Positions 34,376-43,661 of a DNA stretch of 64,000 bases are shown here, piece by piece. This DNA is from Chloroflexota bacterium (GTDB lineage: Bacteria; Chloroflexota; Anaerolineae; Anaerolineales; UBA4823): the NCBI GenBank assembly GCA_029557965.1, contig JAKQIM010000048.1, forward strand, positions 1 to 64,000. The letters are read 5' to 3'. Within the stretch, counting starts at the first letter, position 1; each line of letters opens with the position of its first letter. The notes under the pieces were generated by a model that was not told the DNA's origin, did no database searches, and saw nothing but the letters and a program-made list of their open reading frames with translations. The position numbers were made by a program, and so were the translations under genes.

Positions 34376-35281
34376 ATGTCCAATCAGGATGTAGAAAAAA
34401 AGCCCTCTGAAACAGCCTTATTTACTGCCCTGCGGCGCGCCCTGGCCCACCTGGAATACCAGGACGAAAAATTGGGGCCGGATCGAATGGCGATCCATTT
34501 TTTGCCGCCTCATTTCCGTTTTTTTCTCAAGTTCACGAAGATCCAGGCCAACACCTGGCAGAAGTTGGCCGCGGCTTTTCCAGGCATGAACGAATACGTC
34601 ATCGCCCGCACCGCCCACTTTGACCAGCTCTTCGTACAGGGCCTTCAAGACAGAATGCCGCAAATCGTCCTCTTGGGCGCAGGGTATGACTCGCGTGCCT
34701 ACCGTTTTTCAGGCTTGAACCAGGCATCTCAGGTTTTTGAGCTGGATATTGCCCCCACCCAGGATCGAAAAAAGCAGTGTCTCAAAGCCGCGCACATCCC
34801 CATTCCACCCCAAGTCAAACTCGTGCCGGTCGATTTCAACCGAGAGTCGATCGGCACAGCTTTGAAGAACGCTGGCTACCAGAACGACCAGAAAACCTTG
34901 TTTCTCTGGGAAGGGGTCAGCTACTACCTTGACCCGGCCGCGGTGGATGCCACCCTGGCCTTCGCCAGCCAGGCCGCCCCAGGCAGCCGCATGGCCTTTG
35001 ACTACGTCGTAACAATCACCGAAGCGAACCAGGATCTTCTCTATGGTGCCCAGGCCTTTGTGCGGTCAATGCACCAACAGCATGCCAACGAGGGCATCAC
35101 TTTCTCCCTCGATGAGGGGCAGATCGAGGCTTTCCTGGCGCAGCGCGGCTTGCAGTTGGTGGAGCACCTGGATCATACAGCCATCGCCAGCGCTTATTTG
35201 CTCGACCAGAACGGAACACCGCTCGGCCGCCTGGCCGGTTATTTTCGCTTTGTGACGGCTTCTCCAATGGTCTCACCCTGA
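34376..35281 (+). CDS. TIGR00027/LCM-type SAM methyltransferase
   Basis: The ATG at 34376 has AAGGAG eight bases upstream. The 301-residue protein has VLLGAGYDSRAYRF (motif I), FELDIAPTQDRKK (acidic loop) and LFLWEGVSYYLDP, typical of the leucine-carboxyl-methyltransferase-like family that includes TIGR00027 and polyketide-type O-methyltransferases. Substrate unknown. Confidence 0.85.
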   Translation: MSNQDVEKKPSETALFTALRRALAHLEYQDEKLGPDRMAIHFLPPHFRFFLKFTKIQANTWQKLAAAFPGMNEYVIARTAHFDQLFVQGLQDRMPQIVLLGAGYDSRAYRFSGLNQASQVFELDIAPTQDRKKQCLKAAHIPIPPQVKLVPVDFNRESIGTALKNAGYQNDQKTLFLWEGVSYYLDPAAVDATLAFASQAAPGSRMAFDYVVTITEANQDLLYGAQAFVRSMHQQHANEGITFSLDEGQIEAFLAQRGLQLVEHLDHTAIASAYLLDQNGTPLGRLAGYFRFVTASPMVSP

Positions 35282-35337
35282 CCGTTTGGCCTGGGTGATA
35301 AGCCCTTAAAAGAATTGGATACTTGAATAGTGAGAAT

Positions 35338-36105
35338 ATGAACACCACCTTTGATATCATCGATGTCAACCTCGACAACCTCAAGCAAAGCGGCTTTTTC
35401 TGCTACATGAGCAAACCCAAAACGCCCGGCTACCAGCAAAAACGGGCCTGGATGGAAGCGCGCCTGGCCGAGGGACTGAAGCTGAAGATCCTTCACGAGC
35501 ACGGCGGGCGCAATACAGCTTTCATCGAATACGTCCCCGGAGAATACACCTGGCGGGCCGTACACGCGCCGGGCTACCTGGTCATCCACTGCCTGTGGGT
35601 GGTGGGCAAGGGCAAAGGCAAGGGGTACGGCAAACAGCTTTTGCAGGTTTGCCTGGAGGATGCCCGCGCCCAGGGCAAGCAGGGGGTAGCCATCGTCACC
35701 ACCGACTCCACCTGGCTGCCAAAAAAAGAGTTCTTCCTGGCGCATGGGTTTGTAGAAGTTGACCAGGCCCCGCCCTGCTTCCAACTGCTGGTCTATCGTT
35801 TCGGCGATGCACCGGCTCCATCCTTCCCCACAGACTGGGAAAGCCGCCTGGCAGCTTTTGGCCCCGGCCTGACGGTGGTGCGCACCCCCCAATGCCCATA
35901 TATTGAAGATGCAGCAGCAGGAATATTGAACTTAGCCGCCGAGAAGGGTATCCCGGCTCGCCAGGTTGAGCTGTCTAGCGCACAAGAAGCACAGGCACAG
36001 GCCCCTTGCGCCTACGGCACCTTCGGTGTGGTCCTGGATGGGAAGCTCATGTCTTACACCTACCTATTGAAAGAAGATTTTGATAAGCGGCTGGCTACGT
36101 TCTAA
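35338..36105 (+). CDS. GNAT acetyltransferase with YoaP-like C-terminus
   Basis: A 255-residue protein. The GNAT part has the acetyl-CoA loop VVGKGKGKGYGKQLLQ; the last 90 residues match the YoaP domain (VRTPQCPYIEDAAAGILNLA then YGTFGVVLDGKLMSYTYLLKEDF). Acceptor substrate unknown. I prefer ATG 35338; a TTG at 35323 would add five residues. A RidA-like remnant starts immediately after its stop. Confidence 0.75.
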   Translation: MNTTFDIIDVNLDNLKQSGFFCYMSKPKTPGYQQKRAWMEARLAEGLKLKILHEHGGRNTAFIEYVPGEYTWRAVHAPGYLVIHCLWVVGKGKGKGYGKQLLQVCLEDARAQGKQGVAIVTTDSTWLPKKEFFLAHGFVEVDQAPPCFQLLVYRFGDAPAPSFPTDWESRLAAFGPGLTVVRTPQCPYIEDAAAGILNLAAEKGIPARQVELSSAQEAQAQAPCAYGTFGVVLDGKLMSYTYLLKEDFDKRLATF

Positions 36106-36254
36106 ACGATCAAACTACAAAAAAGGAGTTCGAAGAAAGGTTCAAGGGCGCTTACCCGGCCCGCAAGACCATCGCCACCGAGTTTGCTCACGTTGGCGGC
36201 CCGGATGGCTTGCAGGTGCAGATCGATGGCATCGCCTATCTGGGGAAGAAATAG
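36105..36254 (+). pseudogene. C-terminal remnant of a RidA/YjgF-like gene
   Basis: In frame 3, immediately after the acetyltransferase stop, the DNA reads KEFEERFKGAYPARKTIAT then EFAHVGGPDGLQ, VQIDGIAYLGKK and a TAG at 36252. This matches the C-terminal third of RidA proteins (YPARxTV... and V-x-I-D-x-I-A), including the Pro-Ala-Arg loop that holds the active-site arginine. There is no start codon and the front two thirds are missing, so it is a decayed gene. It probably marks a deletion in this accessory region. Confidence 0.6.
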
Positions 36255-36296
36255 ATATCTGCTCATCAGGAACTAAACCCATAACCTCGCCGTTAA

Positions 36297-36305
36297 TGCT
36301 ATAAT
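36297..36305 (+). promoter_or_regulatory. Extended -10 promoter of the L,D-transpeptidase gene
   Basis: TGCTATAAT, identical to the ubiD promoter's -10 (19120-19128), lies 27 bases before the ATG at 36332; transcription would begin near 36312 with GGAG before the start. Confidence 0.6.
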
Positions 36306-36331
36306 TTACATCCTAATTTCGGAGTGAACGC

Positions 36332-37507
36332 ATGAAACGGCTTGCCCTCATTTTTGTTCTATTGGTGACCAACTTCCTGCCCGGCCTGGCCCTGCCTGCC
36401 GAGGCCGCCGCGCCATCTGCTGCTGAACCAGATGCGCCCGGCGTGCTGTGCATGCCCGGCATTTACATGGTCGATCCGCAGGACTGCCTGCCCATTGGCC
36501 CATCGGCTTACCGCACCGATATGGCCCGCATGGGCATTACCTTCCCCCTGCGCCCCATGGAAGGCCAGCCCATTGACCCGACCCTGGCTAACCTGCCCTA
36601 TCTCTATGCCATTCTAAAAGAAGACGCCACGCCGGTCTACGCCACGCTGGATGACGCCGTCAACGAGACTTCTCCCGTCTACTATATCCCAGCCGGCGGG
36701 TTGAAATACATCTCTTACTACACCTACGAATCAACCAGTAACGGCATCTTTTACCAACTGCGCGCCGGCGGCTGGCTGCGCGTTTCCAGCAAGGTCGGCG
36801 TTTCACGCAGCTTCCCCGGCGGCCTGACGTTTACCCGCACCCCGGTGCGCCCCTTCGGCTGGGTCTTGCCTTTGGTGCCCTATTTCGAGACCAAGCAAAC
36901 CCCCGGCTACGCCGCAGAAGATTACACCGGTCACCAATTGGCAACCTATAACCTGGTGCAGATCTATGCCACCCAGGTGGTCGACGGCATTGAATGGTAC
37001 ATGGTGGCTCCGGATGAGTGGGTGGACCAGCGTTTTATCGGGCGCGTGATCCCCAACACTACCCCGCCCGAAGGTGTGACCAATGGGCGCTGGATCGAGG
37101 TCAACCTCTTCGAACAGAGCCTGGCCGTTTACGACGGGGGGCAGATGGTGTTTGCTACCCTCATCGCCACCGGCATGGATCCCTTCTACACCCGGCCTGG
37201 GCTCTTCCCCATCTACGAGAAGCTTGAAACCACGCCCATGTCTGGCGCCTTTGAGGCCGACCGCTCGGATTATTATTACCTGGAAGACGTGCCTTATACC
37301 ATGTATTACGATAAGGCGCGCGCCCTGCACGGCGCCTACTGGCGCACCATGTTTGGCTTCCCCCAGTCTCACGGCTGTATCAACCTCTCTCCCGGCGATT
37401 CGCACTGGCTCTTTGATTGGGCCCAGGAAGGCGATTGGGTCTATGTATGGGACCCCTCTGGGAACACTCCCACCGACCCGTCCTACTACGGGGACGGCGG
37501 CGCATAG
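36332..37507 (+). CDS. L,D-transpeptidase, YkuD type
   Basis: A 391-residue exported protein with a signal peptide (1-25, ending AEA). Residues about 240-380 are a YkuD catalytic domain: VNLFEQSLAVYDGGQMVFAT, HGAYWRTMFGFPQSHGCINLS with the catalytic cysteine in SHGC and the pocket histidine. It makes 3-3 crosslinks or anchors proteins in peptidoglycan outside the membrane. The N-terminal 220 residues probably serve as a wall-binding or spacer region. Confidence 0.9.
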   Translation: MKRLALIFVLLVTNFLPGLALPAEAAAPSAAEPDAPGVLCMPGIYMVDPQDCLPIGPSAYRTDMARMGITFPLRPMEGQPIDPTLANLPYLYAILKEDATPVYATLDDAVNETSPVYYIPAGGLKYISYYTYESTSNGIFYQLRAGGWLRVSSKVGVSRSFPGGLTFTRTPVRPFGWVLPLVPYFETKQTPGYAAEDYTGHQLATYNLVQIYATQVVDGIEWYMVAPDEWVDQRFIGRVIPNTTPPEGVTNGRWIEVNLFEQSLAVYDGGQMVFATLIATGMDPFYTRPGLFPIYEKLETTPMSGAFEADRSDYYYLEDVPYTMYYDKARALHGAYWRTMFGFPQSHGCINLSPGDSHWLFDWAQEGDWVYVWDPSGNTPTDPSYYGDGGA

Positions 37508-37515
37508 GAATTCTT

Positions 37516-38958
37516 ATGTCACGCAACCGCATTCTGATCCTTGCCATCTTACCCCTCATCCTGGCCAGCCTGGCCTGCCAGGCCATCCTCGGGCCCGCCA
37601 ACGGGCCGAGCATTGGTCCCACCCTGCTGCCCACCGCCACCCAATACACCCCGCCGGCCCCCACGGCAGGCGCTGCACCCACGGCAGGGGGGGCGCTCAA
37701 CCCAGCCCCCACCCGCACCCCGGCCTCGCTTGATCCCGTGGGCATGGCCTCTGCCACCCCCGAGATCGAGCTGCAAGTCACCGTCAACCCCATCCCCACC
37801 CCCTTGTCGCTGGACCTGCAACTGGATGTATTCGAGGATGTCTGGAACGTGGTCAACGACGGTTATGTCTATGCCGATTTCAACGGCGTAGATTGGGATG
37901 CTGCCCACGATGAATACCGCCAGCGCATTCAGGCCGGGCTCTCGAACGACGAATTCTATACCACGGTCAACGAGATGATCGCCCTGCTGGGCGATGACCA
38001 CTCGTATTTTCTCGATCCCCAGGCCGTCATCGAAGAAGATGCCGAGTACAAGGGCAACCTGGACTACGTGGGCATCGGCGTCTTGATCACTGCTGCGCCT
38101 GAGCGCAGCCGGGCTGTCATCATCCTGGTATTCCCCGGCAGCCCGGCCGAGGCCGCCGGCCTGCAAAGCCGCGACAGCATCATCTCGGTCGGCGGCGAAT
38201 CCATCCTGGATGAAGAAGGCTACCTGCGCGACATCGTCCGCGGCCCAGAGGGCACCATTGCCAACGTGCTGGTGCAAACCCCAGGCCAGGCGCCGCGCGA
38301 GATCCAGATTCCTCGCCACCGCATCACCGGCGGCTACCCCGTACCGCACACGGTGCTCACCAGCCCCAACGGCCAGCGCATCGGCTACATCTTGCTGCCA
38401 TCTTTCGCCGATACCACAGTAGATGAACAGTTTGGCGCCGCCATTGAAGCCATGACCAGCGAGGCCCCCTTGGACGGGCTGGTGGTCGATAACCGCATGA
38501 ACGGCGGCGGTGCGGATACCGTGCTGCGCCCCACCCTGGGCTATTTCTTGGCCGGTGTGGTGGGCAATTTCACCAGCCGCTATGAAGAGCGCGCCCTGCG
38601 CGTGGAAAAGCTGACCGATGTCAGCGGCTCGTCCACCCTTCCCCTGGTGGTGCTCATCGGACCCGATACGGTCAGCTACGGCGAGGTCTTTGCCGGCGTG
38701 CTGAGCGACAGCGGGCGCGCCTACCTGATCGGCGAGACTACCGGCGGCAACGTTGAAACCCTGTGGGGCTACGATTTTGACGACGGCTCACGCCTGTGGA
38801 TCGCCTCTGAGACCTTCCGCCCCATCAATCACCCTGAACAAGATTGGGAACAAACCGGCATCATCCCCAACCTGGAAATCCCCGTCATCTGGGATGAATA
38901 TACCGTTGATACTGACCCCGCCGTCCTGGCGGCCCTGGATTTCTTCGACAGGAAATAA
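37516..38958 (+). CDS. S41 peptidase lipoprotein (CtpA/tricorn-like)
   Basis: The ATG at 37516 gives a lipoprotein signal ending SLAC, lipid on Cys21. A Pro/Thr-rich linker follows, then a PDZ domain (about 180-260, VGIGVLITAAPERSRAVII) and the S41 protease. The nucleophile Ser is in DTVSYGEVFAG. In Ctp proteases a Lys lies in GxxTxGKG; here the sequence is GETTGGNVE, so that lysine is absent and another base would be needed, as in tricorn/IRBP-type relatives. It sits between the L,D-transpeptidase and the haem lipoprotein genes. Confidence 0.85.
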   Translation: MSRNRILILAILPLILASLACQAILGPANGPSIGPTLLPTATQYTPPAPTAGAAPTAGGALNPAPTRTPASLDPVGMASATPEIELQVTVNPIPTPLSLDLQLDVFEDVWNVVNDGYVYADFNGVDWDAAHDEYRQRIQAGLSNDEFYTTVNEMIALLGDDHSYFLDPQAVIEEDAEYKGNLDYVGIGVLITAAPERSRAVIILVFPGSPAEAAGLQSRDSIISVGGESILDEEGYLRDIVRGPEGTIANVLVQTPGQAPREIQIPRHRITGGYPVPHTVLTSPNGQRIGYILLPSFADTTVDEQFGAAIEAMTSEAPLDGLVVDNRMNGGGADTVLRPTLGYFLAGVVGNFTSRYEERALRVEKLTDVSGSSTLPLVVLIGPDTVSYGEVFAGVLSDSGRAYLIGETTGGNVETLWGYDFDDGSRLWIASETFRPINHPEQDWEQTGIIPNLEIPVIWDEYTVDTDPAVLAALDFFDRK

Positions 38959-38959
38959 G

Positions 38960-39424
38960 ATGAACGCCAATCACCCCACAAAGCTGTTTTTACTTCTCGC
39001 CGCGATCCTGTTAACGGCATGCGGTGTGCAAAGCCCGGCTGCCACCGCCCCAACCGCCACCGCCCCACCCCCCACACAACCAGCCACGCAAGCGCCCACG
39101 CAGCCAGCCAGTCCCGCCACCGCTGCCCCCGTGGCAGAGGCCGCGGAGGTCAGCTTCACCGGCGATGTCTTACCCATCTTCGAGGCCTCCTGCACCCGCT
39201 GTCATGGCAGCAGCCGCCAGAGCGATGGGTTGGCAGTACACACCTATGCTGATCTGATGGCCGGGTCTTCTGAGGGGGCAGTCATCACCCCCAATGATGC
39301 CGCCGCCAGCGTGTTGGTCCAAGTCATTGTCAACGGGCGAATGCCCAAGGGCGGGTCACCGCTTTCAGAAGCCGAGATCCAGATCATCAGCGACTGGATC
39401 AACGCCGGTGCGCCGGATAATTAG
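38960..39424 (+). CDS. Cytochrome c-like lipoprotein (PSCyt1-type)
   Basis: The ATG at 38960 gives a signal ending LLTAC with lipid on Cys21, then a Pro/Thr/Gln linker. CTRCH is a haem c attachment motif, and RMPKGGSPLS supplies a likely methionine ligand. It follows the S41 gene by one base. Electron carrier at the membrane surface; partner unknown. Confidence 0.8.
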   Translation: MNANHPTKLFLLLAAILLTACGVQSPAATAPTATAPPPTQPATQAPTQPASPATAAPVAEAAEVSFTGDVLPIFEASCTRCHGSSRQSDGLAVHTYADLMAGSSEGAVITPNDAAASVLVQVIVNGRMPKGGSPLSEAEIQIISDWINAGAPDN

Positions 39425-39440
39425 ACCTACAAGGAGCTCC

Positions 39441-41855
39441 ATGCCTGAAGCGCTCAAATCCCTTCATCTGCCTCCCCAAGAGATCCTTAAAGATTACCGC
39501 AGCGCTTACCGCAGCCGCCAGGCCAGTTACATTGGCCGCCGCGAGGTCTTGAGCGGCAAAGCCAAGTTTGGCATCTTTGGCGATGGCAAAGAACTGCCCC
39601 AATTGGCCATGGCGCGCGCCTTCCGGCCGGGCGATTTCCGCTCTGGTTATTACCGCGACCAGACCTTCATGTTCGCCACCGGCATGAGCACCATCCAAGA
39701 GTTCTTCGCCCAGCTCTACGCCCACACCGACGTGCAGGCTGAGCCGGCCAGCGCCGGGCGCATGATGAACGGCCATTTTGGCACGCGCAGCCTGGAGCCA
39801 GATGGCACCTGGAAAGACCTCACCGCCCAATACAATTCCTCTTCCGATGTCTCGCCCACCGCCTCGCAGATGCCGCGCCTGGTGGGGCTGGCCTATGCAT
39901 CCAAGCTCTACCGCCACCTGCCCGAACTGGCCCAATTCACCCAGTTCTCCAAAGAAGGCAGCGAGGTGGCCTTCAGCACCATCGGCAACGCTTCCAGCGC
40001 AGAGGGGCACTTCTGGGAATCGGTCAACGCCATCGGCGTGCTGCGCTGCCCGGCAGTGCTCACCATCTACGATGACGGCTACGGCATTTCGGTGGCCAAC
40101 GAGCACCAGATCGCCAAAGAGAACATCTCAGAGCTGGTGCAGGGCTTCCAGCGTCCAGACGGGGCCTGCTGTGATGGCTTCGACATTTACAGGATCCGCG
40201 GCTGGGATTATCCCGCCCTGCTGTCTGCTTACCAGCAGGCAGCCCAGGTGGCACGCGAAGAACACATGCCCTCCATCATCCACGTGGATGAGCTGACCCA
40301 ACCCCAGGGCCACTCGACCTCCGGCAGCCACGAACGCTACAAAACCAAAGAGCGCCTGGCCTGGGAGGCCGAGTTTGACTGCCTGAAGCAGTTCCGCCAG
40401 TGGATCATTGCCCAGGGCATCGCCACGCCCCAGCAGTTGGACGAGCTAGAAAAAGAAGACCTGGCTTTCGTCGAACAGGCCCGCAAGCAAGCCTGGGAGG
40501 CCTACACCGGACCCATCCTGCAAGAGCGCCGCCAGGCGGCTGCCCTGATCGAAGCCGTGGCGGCGGCATCGCCCCAGGCGGCTGAGATCACCCAAGTCAA
40601 AGAAAAGCTGCTGGGCCTGCCAACCCCTTACCGCCGCGATATCATGATCGCCATCCACCAGGTGCTGCTCGCCACGCGCCTCGAGGCCACCCCCGCCCAC
40701 GTATCATCGGCCGCCCGCACCGACCTGCTGCGTTGGCGGCAAGAGCAAGAGCCACCCAACCGCCAGCGCATCTCCTCGCACCTGTACAGCCAATCGGCCC
40801 TGAAGGTGCCCGAAGTCAAGCCGCTTTACAGCCCGGCCTCTCCCACACTGCAAGGGTTCGAGATCATCAACGCCTGCTTCGATGCTGCCCTGGCGCGTGA
40901 GCCGCGCCTGATTGCCTTTGGCGAGGATGTAGGCCGCCTGGGCGACGTCAACCAGGGCTTGCGCGGCCTGCAAGATAAATACGGCGAGCTGCGCGTGGCC
41001 GATACCGGCATTCGCGAGGCCACCATCCTGGGCCAGGCCATCGGCATGGCCCTGCGCGGCCTGCGCCCCCTGGCTGAGATCCAGTACCTGGATTATGTAC
41101 TCTATGCCCTTCAGCTCATGTCTGACGATTTGGCCACCCTGCAGTGGCGCACCGCCGGCGGGCAAAAAGCCCCCGTCATCGTGCGCACCCGCGGCCACCG
41201 CCTGGAGGGGGTGTGGCACTCCGGCTCGCCCATGGGGGGCATCCTCAACCTGGTGCGCGGCATGTACCTGCTGACCCCGCGCAACATGACCCAGGCGGCA
41301 GGATTCTACAACACCCTCTTACAGGCTGATGAGCCCGCCATTGTGATCGAGGTGCTCAACGGATACCGCCTTAGAGAACGCCTGCCCGATAATATCGGCG
41401 ACTTCACCCTGCCCCTCGGCCAGCCGGAGGTGCTGCGCCCCGGCACCGACCTGACCCTGGTGACATACGGCGCCTGCTGCCGCATTGCCCTCGAAGCCGC
41501 CGAACAGCTCGCCACCACCGGCATCCAGACTGAAGTCATGGATGCCCAATCCCTCTTGCCCTTCGACCTGCCCGGCATGGTCGGCGCATCGCTGCGCAAG
41601 ACCAGCCGCCTCTTGATCGTCGACGAGGACGTTCCCGGCGGCGCCAGCGCCTATATGCTCCAGCAGATCATCGAACAGCAAGGCGGCTACGCCTTCCTCG
41701 ACTCTCCCCCCCGCACCCTCACCGCCCAAGCCCATCGCCCTGCATACGGCTCTGACGGCGACTACTGGTCCAAGCCCAACGCCGAGACCATCTTCGATAC
41801 CGCCTATGCGATGATGCACGAAGCTATGCCAGAGAAATATCCGTTAATAACCTGA
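39441..41855 (+). CDS. Fused alpha-beta E1 subunit of a 2-oxoacid dehydrogenase
   Basis: The ATG at 39441 (AAGGAG upstream) gives 804 residues. Residues 1-450 are an E1 alpha half (YRDQ, TPP-binding GNASSAEGHFWESVNAIG and IYDDGYGIS), residues 465-804 an E1 beta half (IAFGEDVGRLGDVNQGL, RTRGHR). Alpha and beta genes are separate in most bacteria, so this is a fusion. It decarboxylates a 2-oxoacid (branched-chain or pyruvate-like) on thiamine diphosphate and passes the acyl group to the E2 lipoyl arm. E2 and E3 follow after an inserted GxxExxY gene. Confidence 0.9.
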   Translation: MPEALKSLHLPPQEILKDYRSAYRSRQASYIGRREVLSGKAKFGIFGDGKELPQLAMARAFRPGDFRSGYYRDQTFMFATGMSTIQEFFAQLYAHTDVQAEPASAGRMMNGHFGTRSLEPDGTWKDLTAQYNSSSDVSPTASQMPRLVGLAYASKLYRHLPELAQFTQFSKEGSEVAFSTIGNASSAEGHFWESVNAIGVLRCPAVLTIYDDGYGISVANEHQIAKENISELVQGFQRPDGACCDGFDIYRIRGWDYPALLSAYQQAAQVAREEHMPSIIHVDELTQPQGHSTSGSHERYKTKERLAWEAEFDCLKQFRQWIIAQGIATPQQLDELEKEDLAFVEQARKQAWEAYTGPILQERRQAAALIEAVAAASPQAAEITQVKEKLLGLPTPYRRDIMIAIHQVLLATRLEATPAHVSSAARTDLLRWRQEQEPPNRQRISSHLYSQSALKVPEVKPLYSPASPTLQGFEIINACFDAALAREPRLIAFGEDVGRLGDVNQGLRGLQDKYGELRVADTGIREATILGQAIGMALRGLRPLAEIQYLDYVLYALQLMSDDLATLQWRTAGGQKAPVIVRTRGHRLEGVWHSGSPMGGILNLVRGMYLLTPRNMTQAAGFYNTLLQADEPAIVIEVLNGYRLRERLPDNIGDFTLPLGQPEVLRPGTDLTLVTYGACCRIALEAAEQLATTGIQTEVMDAQSLLPFDLPGMVGASLRKTSRLLIVDEDVPGGASAYMLQQIIEQQGGYAFLDSPPRTLTAQAHRPAYGSDGDYWSKPNAETIFDTAYAMMHEAMPEKYPLIT

Positions 41856-41859
41856 TATT

Positions 41860-41881
41860 TTCACCGCAGAGACGCAGAGAA
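41860..41881 (+). repeat. Left inverted repeat flanking the GxxExxY gene
   Basis: TTCACCGCAGAGACGCAGAG-type repeat just after the E1 stop. Its near-perfect inverted copy is at 42296-42318. Such CCGCAGAGACGCAGAG sequences commonly border GxxExxY genes. Confidence 0.7.
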
Positions 41882-41890
41882 AAACAAATT

Positions 41891-42280
41891 ATGTTAAAGA
41901 GTGTCAATGAGATCACCGGAAGTATTATTGGGGCTGCGATCGAAGTGCATCGCTCATTAGGACCCGGACTGCTTGAGTCAGCCTATGAGGAATGCCTTTG
42001 TCACGAATTAGGCCTGCAAGGCTTGTCTTTTAAACGCCAGGTAAATCTTCCCGTCACCTACAAAGGTATTACCCTTGATTGTGGATATCGCCTTGACCTC
42101 CTTGTTCAAGGCCAGGTTGTGGTGGAGATCAAAGCCGTTGAGACTCTGCTGCCCATCCATGATGCGCAGCTATTATCCTATCTCCGTCTTGGAGGTTGGC
42201 AAGTTGGCCTGCTGATCAATTTCCACGTTCCCATACTCAAAGACGGCATCCACCGCCTGGTATCAAATCTAAAAGAATGA
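41891..42280 (+). CDS. GxxExxY protein, PD-(D/E)XK-like
   Basis: A 129-residue protein with the family hallmark GLLESAYEECL and a nuclease-type core YRLDLLVQGQVVVEIKAVETL (D...ExK). GxxExxY proteins are widely spread and of unknown function, and are often framed by short repeats, as here. It interrupts the E1-E2 operon on the same strand with lower GC than its neighbours, so it was probably inserted. No RNase or toxin-antitoxin partner is visible. Confidence 0.85.
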   Translation: MLKSVNEITGSIIGAAIEVHRSLGPGLLESAYEECLCHELGLQGLSFKRQVNLPVTYKGITLDCGYRLDLLVQGQVVVEIKAVETLLPIHDAQLLSYLRLGGWQVGLLINFHVPILKDGIHRLVSNLKE

Positions 42281-42295
42281 TCTTATGATTTGCTC

Positions 42296-42318
42296 TTCTC
42301 TGCGGTCTCTGCGGTGAA
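42296..42318 (-). repeat. Right inverted repeat flanking the GxxExxY gene
   Basis: Reverse complement of 42296-42318 reads as the left repeat with one extra base (GAGACC in place of GAGAC). The two repeats frame the 390-base gene, which supports movement or copying of the unit. Confidence 0.7.
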
Positions 42319-42349
42319 CAAACCATGATCGAGAAAAAGGAGTACAGCG

Positions 42350-43648
42350 ATGGCAGTACAAATCACCATGCCCCCTCTCGGCGAAGCCGTGACCGAAGCC
42401 ACCGTCACCAAGTGGCTCAAAGCGGTTGGCGATCCGGTTTCGGAATACGAGGCCTTGTTAGAAGTCAATACCGACAAGGTTGATTCTGAAATCCCCAGCC
42501 CGGTGACGGGCGTGCTGCTGGCGGCCCTGGCCCAACCGGAGGAAGTGGTCAAGGTTGGCGCCCTGCTTGGCTGGGTAGGCCAGCCCGGCGAAGCCATCCC
42601 CGGCCAGGATGCGCCCCCCGCTGTTCCCCAAGCCGGGGCAGATTTCCGCGCTGCTGCCCCCGCCCCCAGCCCGGCGGCGGCCCCCGTCGAGATGCCGTTG
42701 CAATCGGCAGCCATCCCCCCAGAAGAGCCCGCATCTCGCGACCTGGGCTTTCTCTCTCCTGTCGTCCGGCGGATGGCGGCCGAACAGAATGTAGACCTGC
42801 GCCAGGTGCGCGGCACCGGCCTGGGCGGGCGCATCACCAAGCAAGATGTCCTCGCCTATCTAGAAACACGCCCGGCCGCCCCCAGCACAGCCCCACAGGC
42901 CAGCCGGCCCGCTGCGCCTGCGCCCGCCCCAGCACCCGCGCCCGTTGATGCCTCGCTTTCGACCCTCATCCCCATGACCTCGGTGCGCCGCGCCATTGCC
43001 GACCACATGGTGATGAGCAAGCACACCTCGCCGCACGTCACCACCATCATGGAAGCCGATATGAGCCGCGTGGTGGCCCACCGCGCCGCCAACAAAGACG
43101 CCTTCGCCCGCGACGGTGTCAACCTGACCTACACCGCCTACTTTATCGCCGCCATCGTCGCCGGCATCAAAGCCTATCCTGCCGTCAACTCCTCTTGGAG
43201 CGAGGCCGGCATCCTGGTGCATAAGCAGATCAACATCGGCATGGCTACCTCGCTCGGCGAAGAAGGTCTGATCGTCCCGGTCATCAAGAATGCCGACGGG
43301 CTCTCGCTGCTCGGCCTGGCCCGCAGCATCAACGACCTGGCCAGCCGCGCCCGCACCCGCAAGCTCCAACCCGGCGAGGTCAAGGGCGGCACCATTTCCA
43401 TTACCAATCACGGCATCTCGGGCTCTCTCTTCGCCACTCCCGTCATCAACCAGCCCCAGTGCGGCATCTTGGGGGTAGGTGCGCTGCAAAAACGCCCTGT
43501 CGTCATCAGCGACCCAACCCTGGGCGATGCCATCGCCATCCGTCCCATGATCTATCTCTCGTTCACCTTCGACCACCGCATCCTCGACGGCGCTACCGCC
43601 GACTGGTTCCTGGCAAAGGTGGTAGAATACCTGCAAAACTATGCCTGA
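42350..43648 (+). CDS. Dihydrolipoamide acyltransferase E2
   Basis: A 432-residue E2. The lipoyl domain (1-80) has Lys43 in EVNTDKVDSE, the swinging-arm site. After a Pro/Ala linker is the peripheral-subunit-binding domain (about 138-175, SPVVRRMAAEQNVDLRQVRG). The catalytic domain ends with His409 and Asp413 in DHRILDG. It transfers the acyl group from E1 to CoA. GGAG precedes the ATG. Confidence 0.95.
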   Translation: MAVQITMPPLGEAVTEATVTKWLKAVGDPVSEYEALLEVNTDKVDSEIPSPVTGVLLAALAQPEEVVKVGALLGWVGQPGEAIPGQDAPPAVPQAGADFRAAAPAPSPAAAPVEMPLQSAAIPPEEPASRDLGFLSPVVRRMAAEQNVDLRQVRGTGLGGRITKQDVLAYLETRPAAPSTAPQASRPAAPAPAPAPAPVDASLSTLIPMTSVRRAIADHMVMSKHTSPHVTTIMEADMSRVVAHRAANKDAFARDGVNLTYTAYFIAAIVAGIKAYPAVNSSWSEAGILVHKQINIGMATSLGEEGLIVPVIKNADGLSLLGLARSINDLASRARTRKLQPGEVKGGTISITNHGISGSLFATPVINQPQCGILGVGALQKRPVVISDPTLGDAIAIRPMIYLSFTFDHRILDGATADWFLAKVVEYLQNYA

Positions 43649-43661
43649 CAAAGGAGAATCC

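Noticed and set aside
41891-42280. Toxin-antitoxin or restriction module
   Set aside because: GxxExxY stands alone between repeats, with no partner gene or methyltransferase beside it; only the family name is supported.
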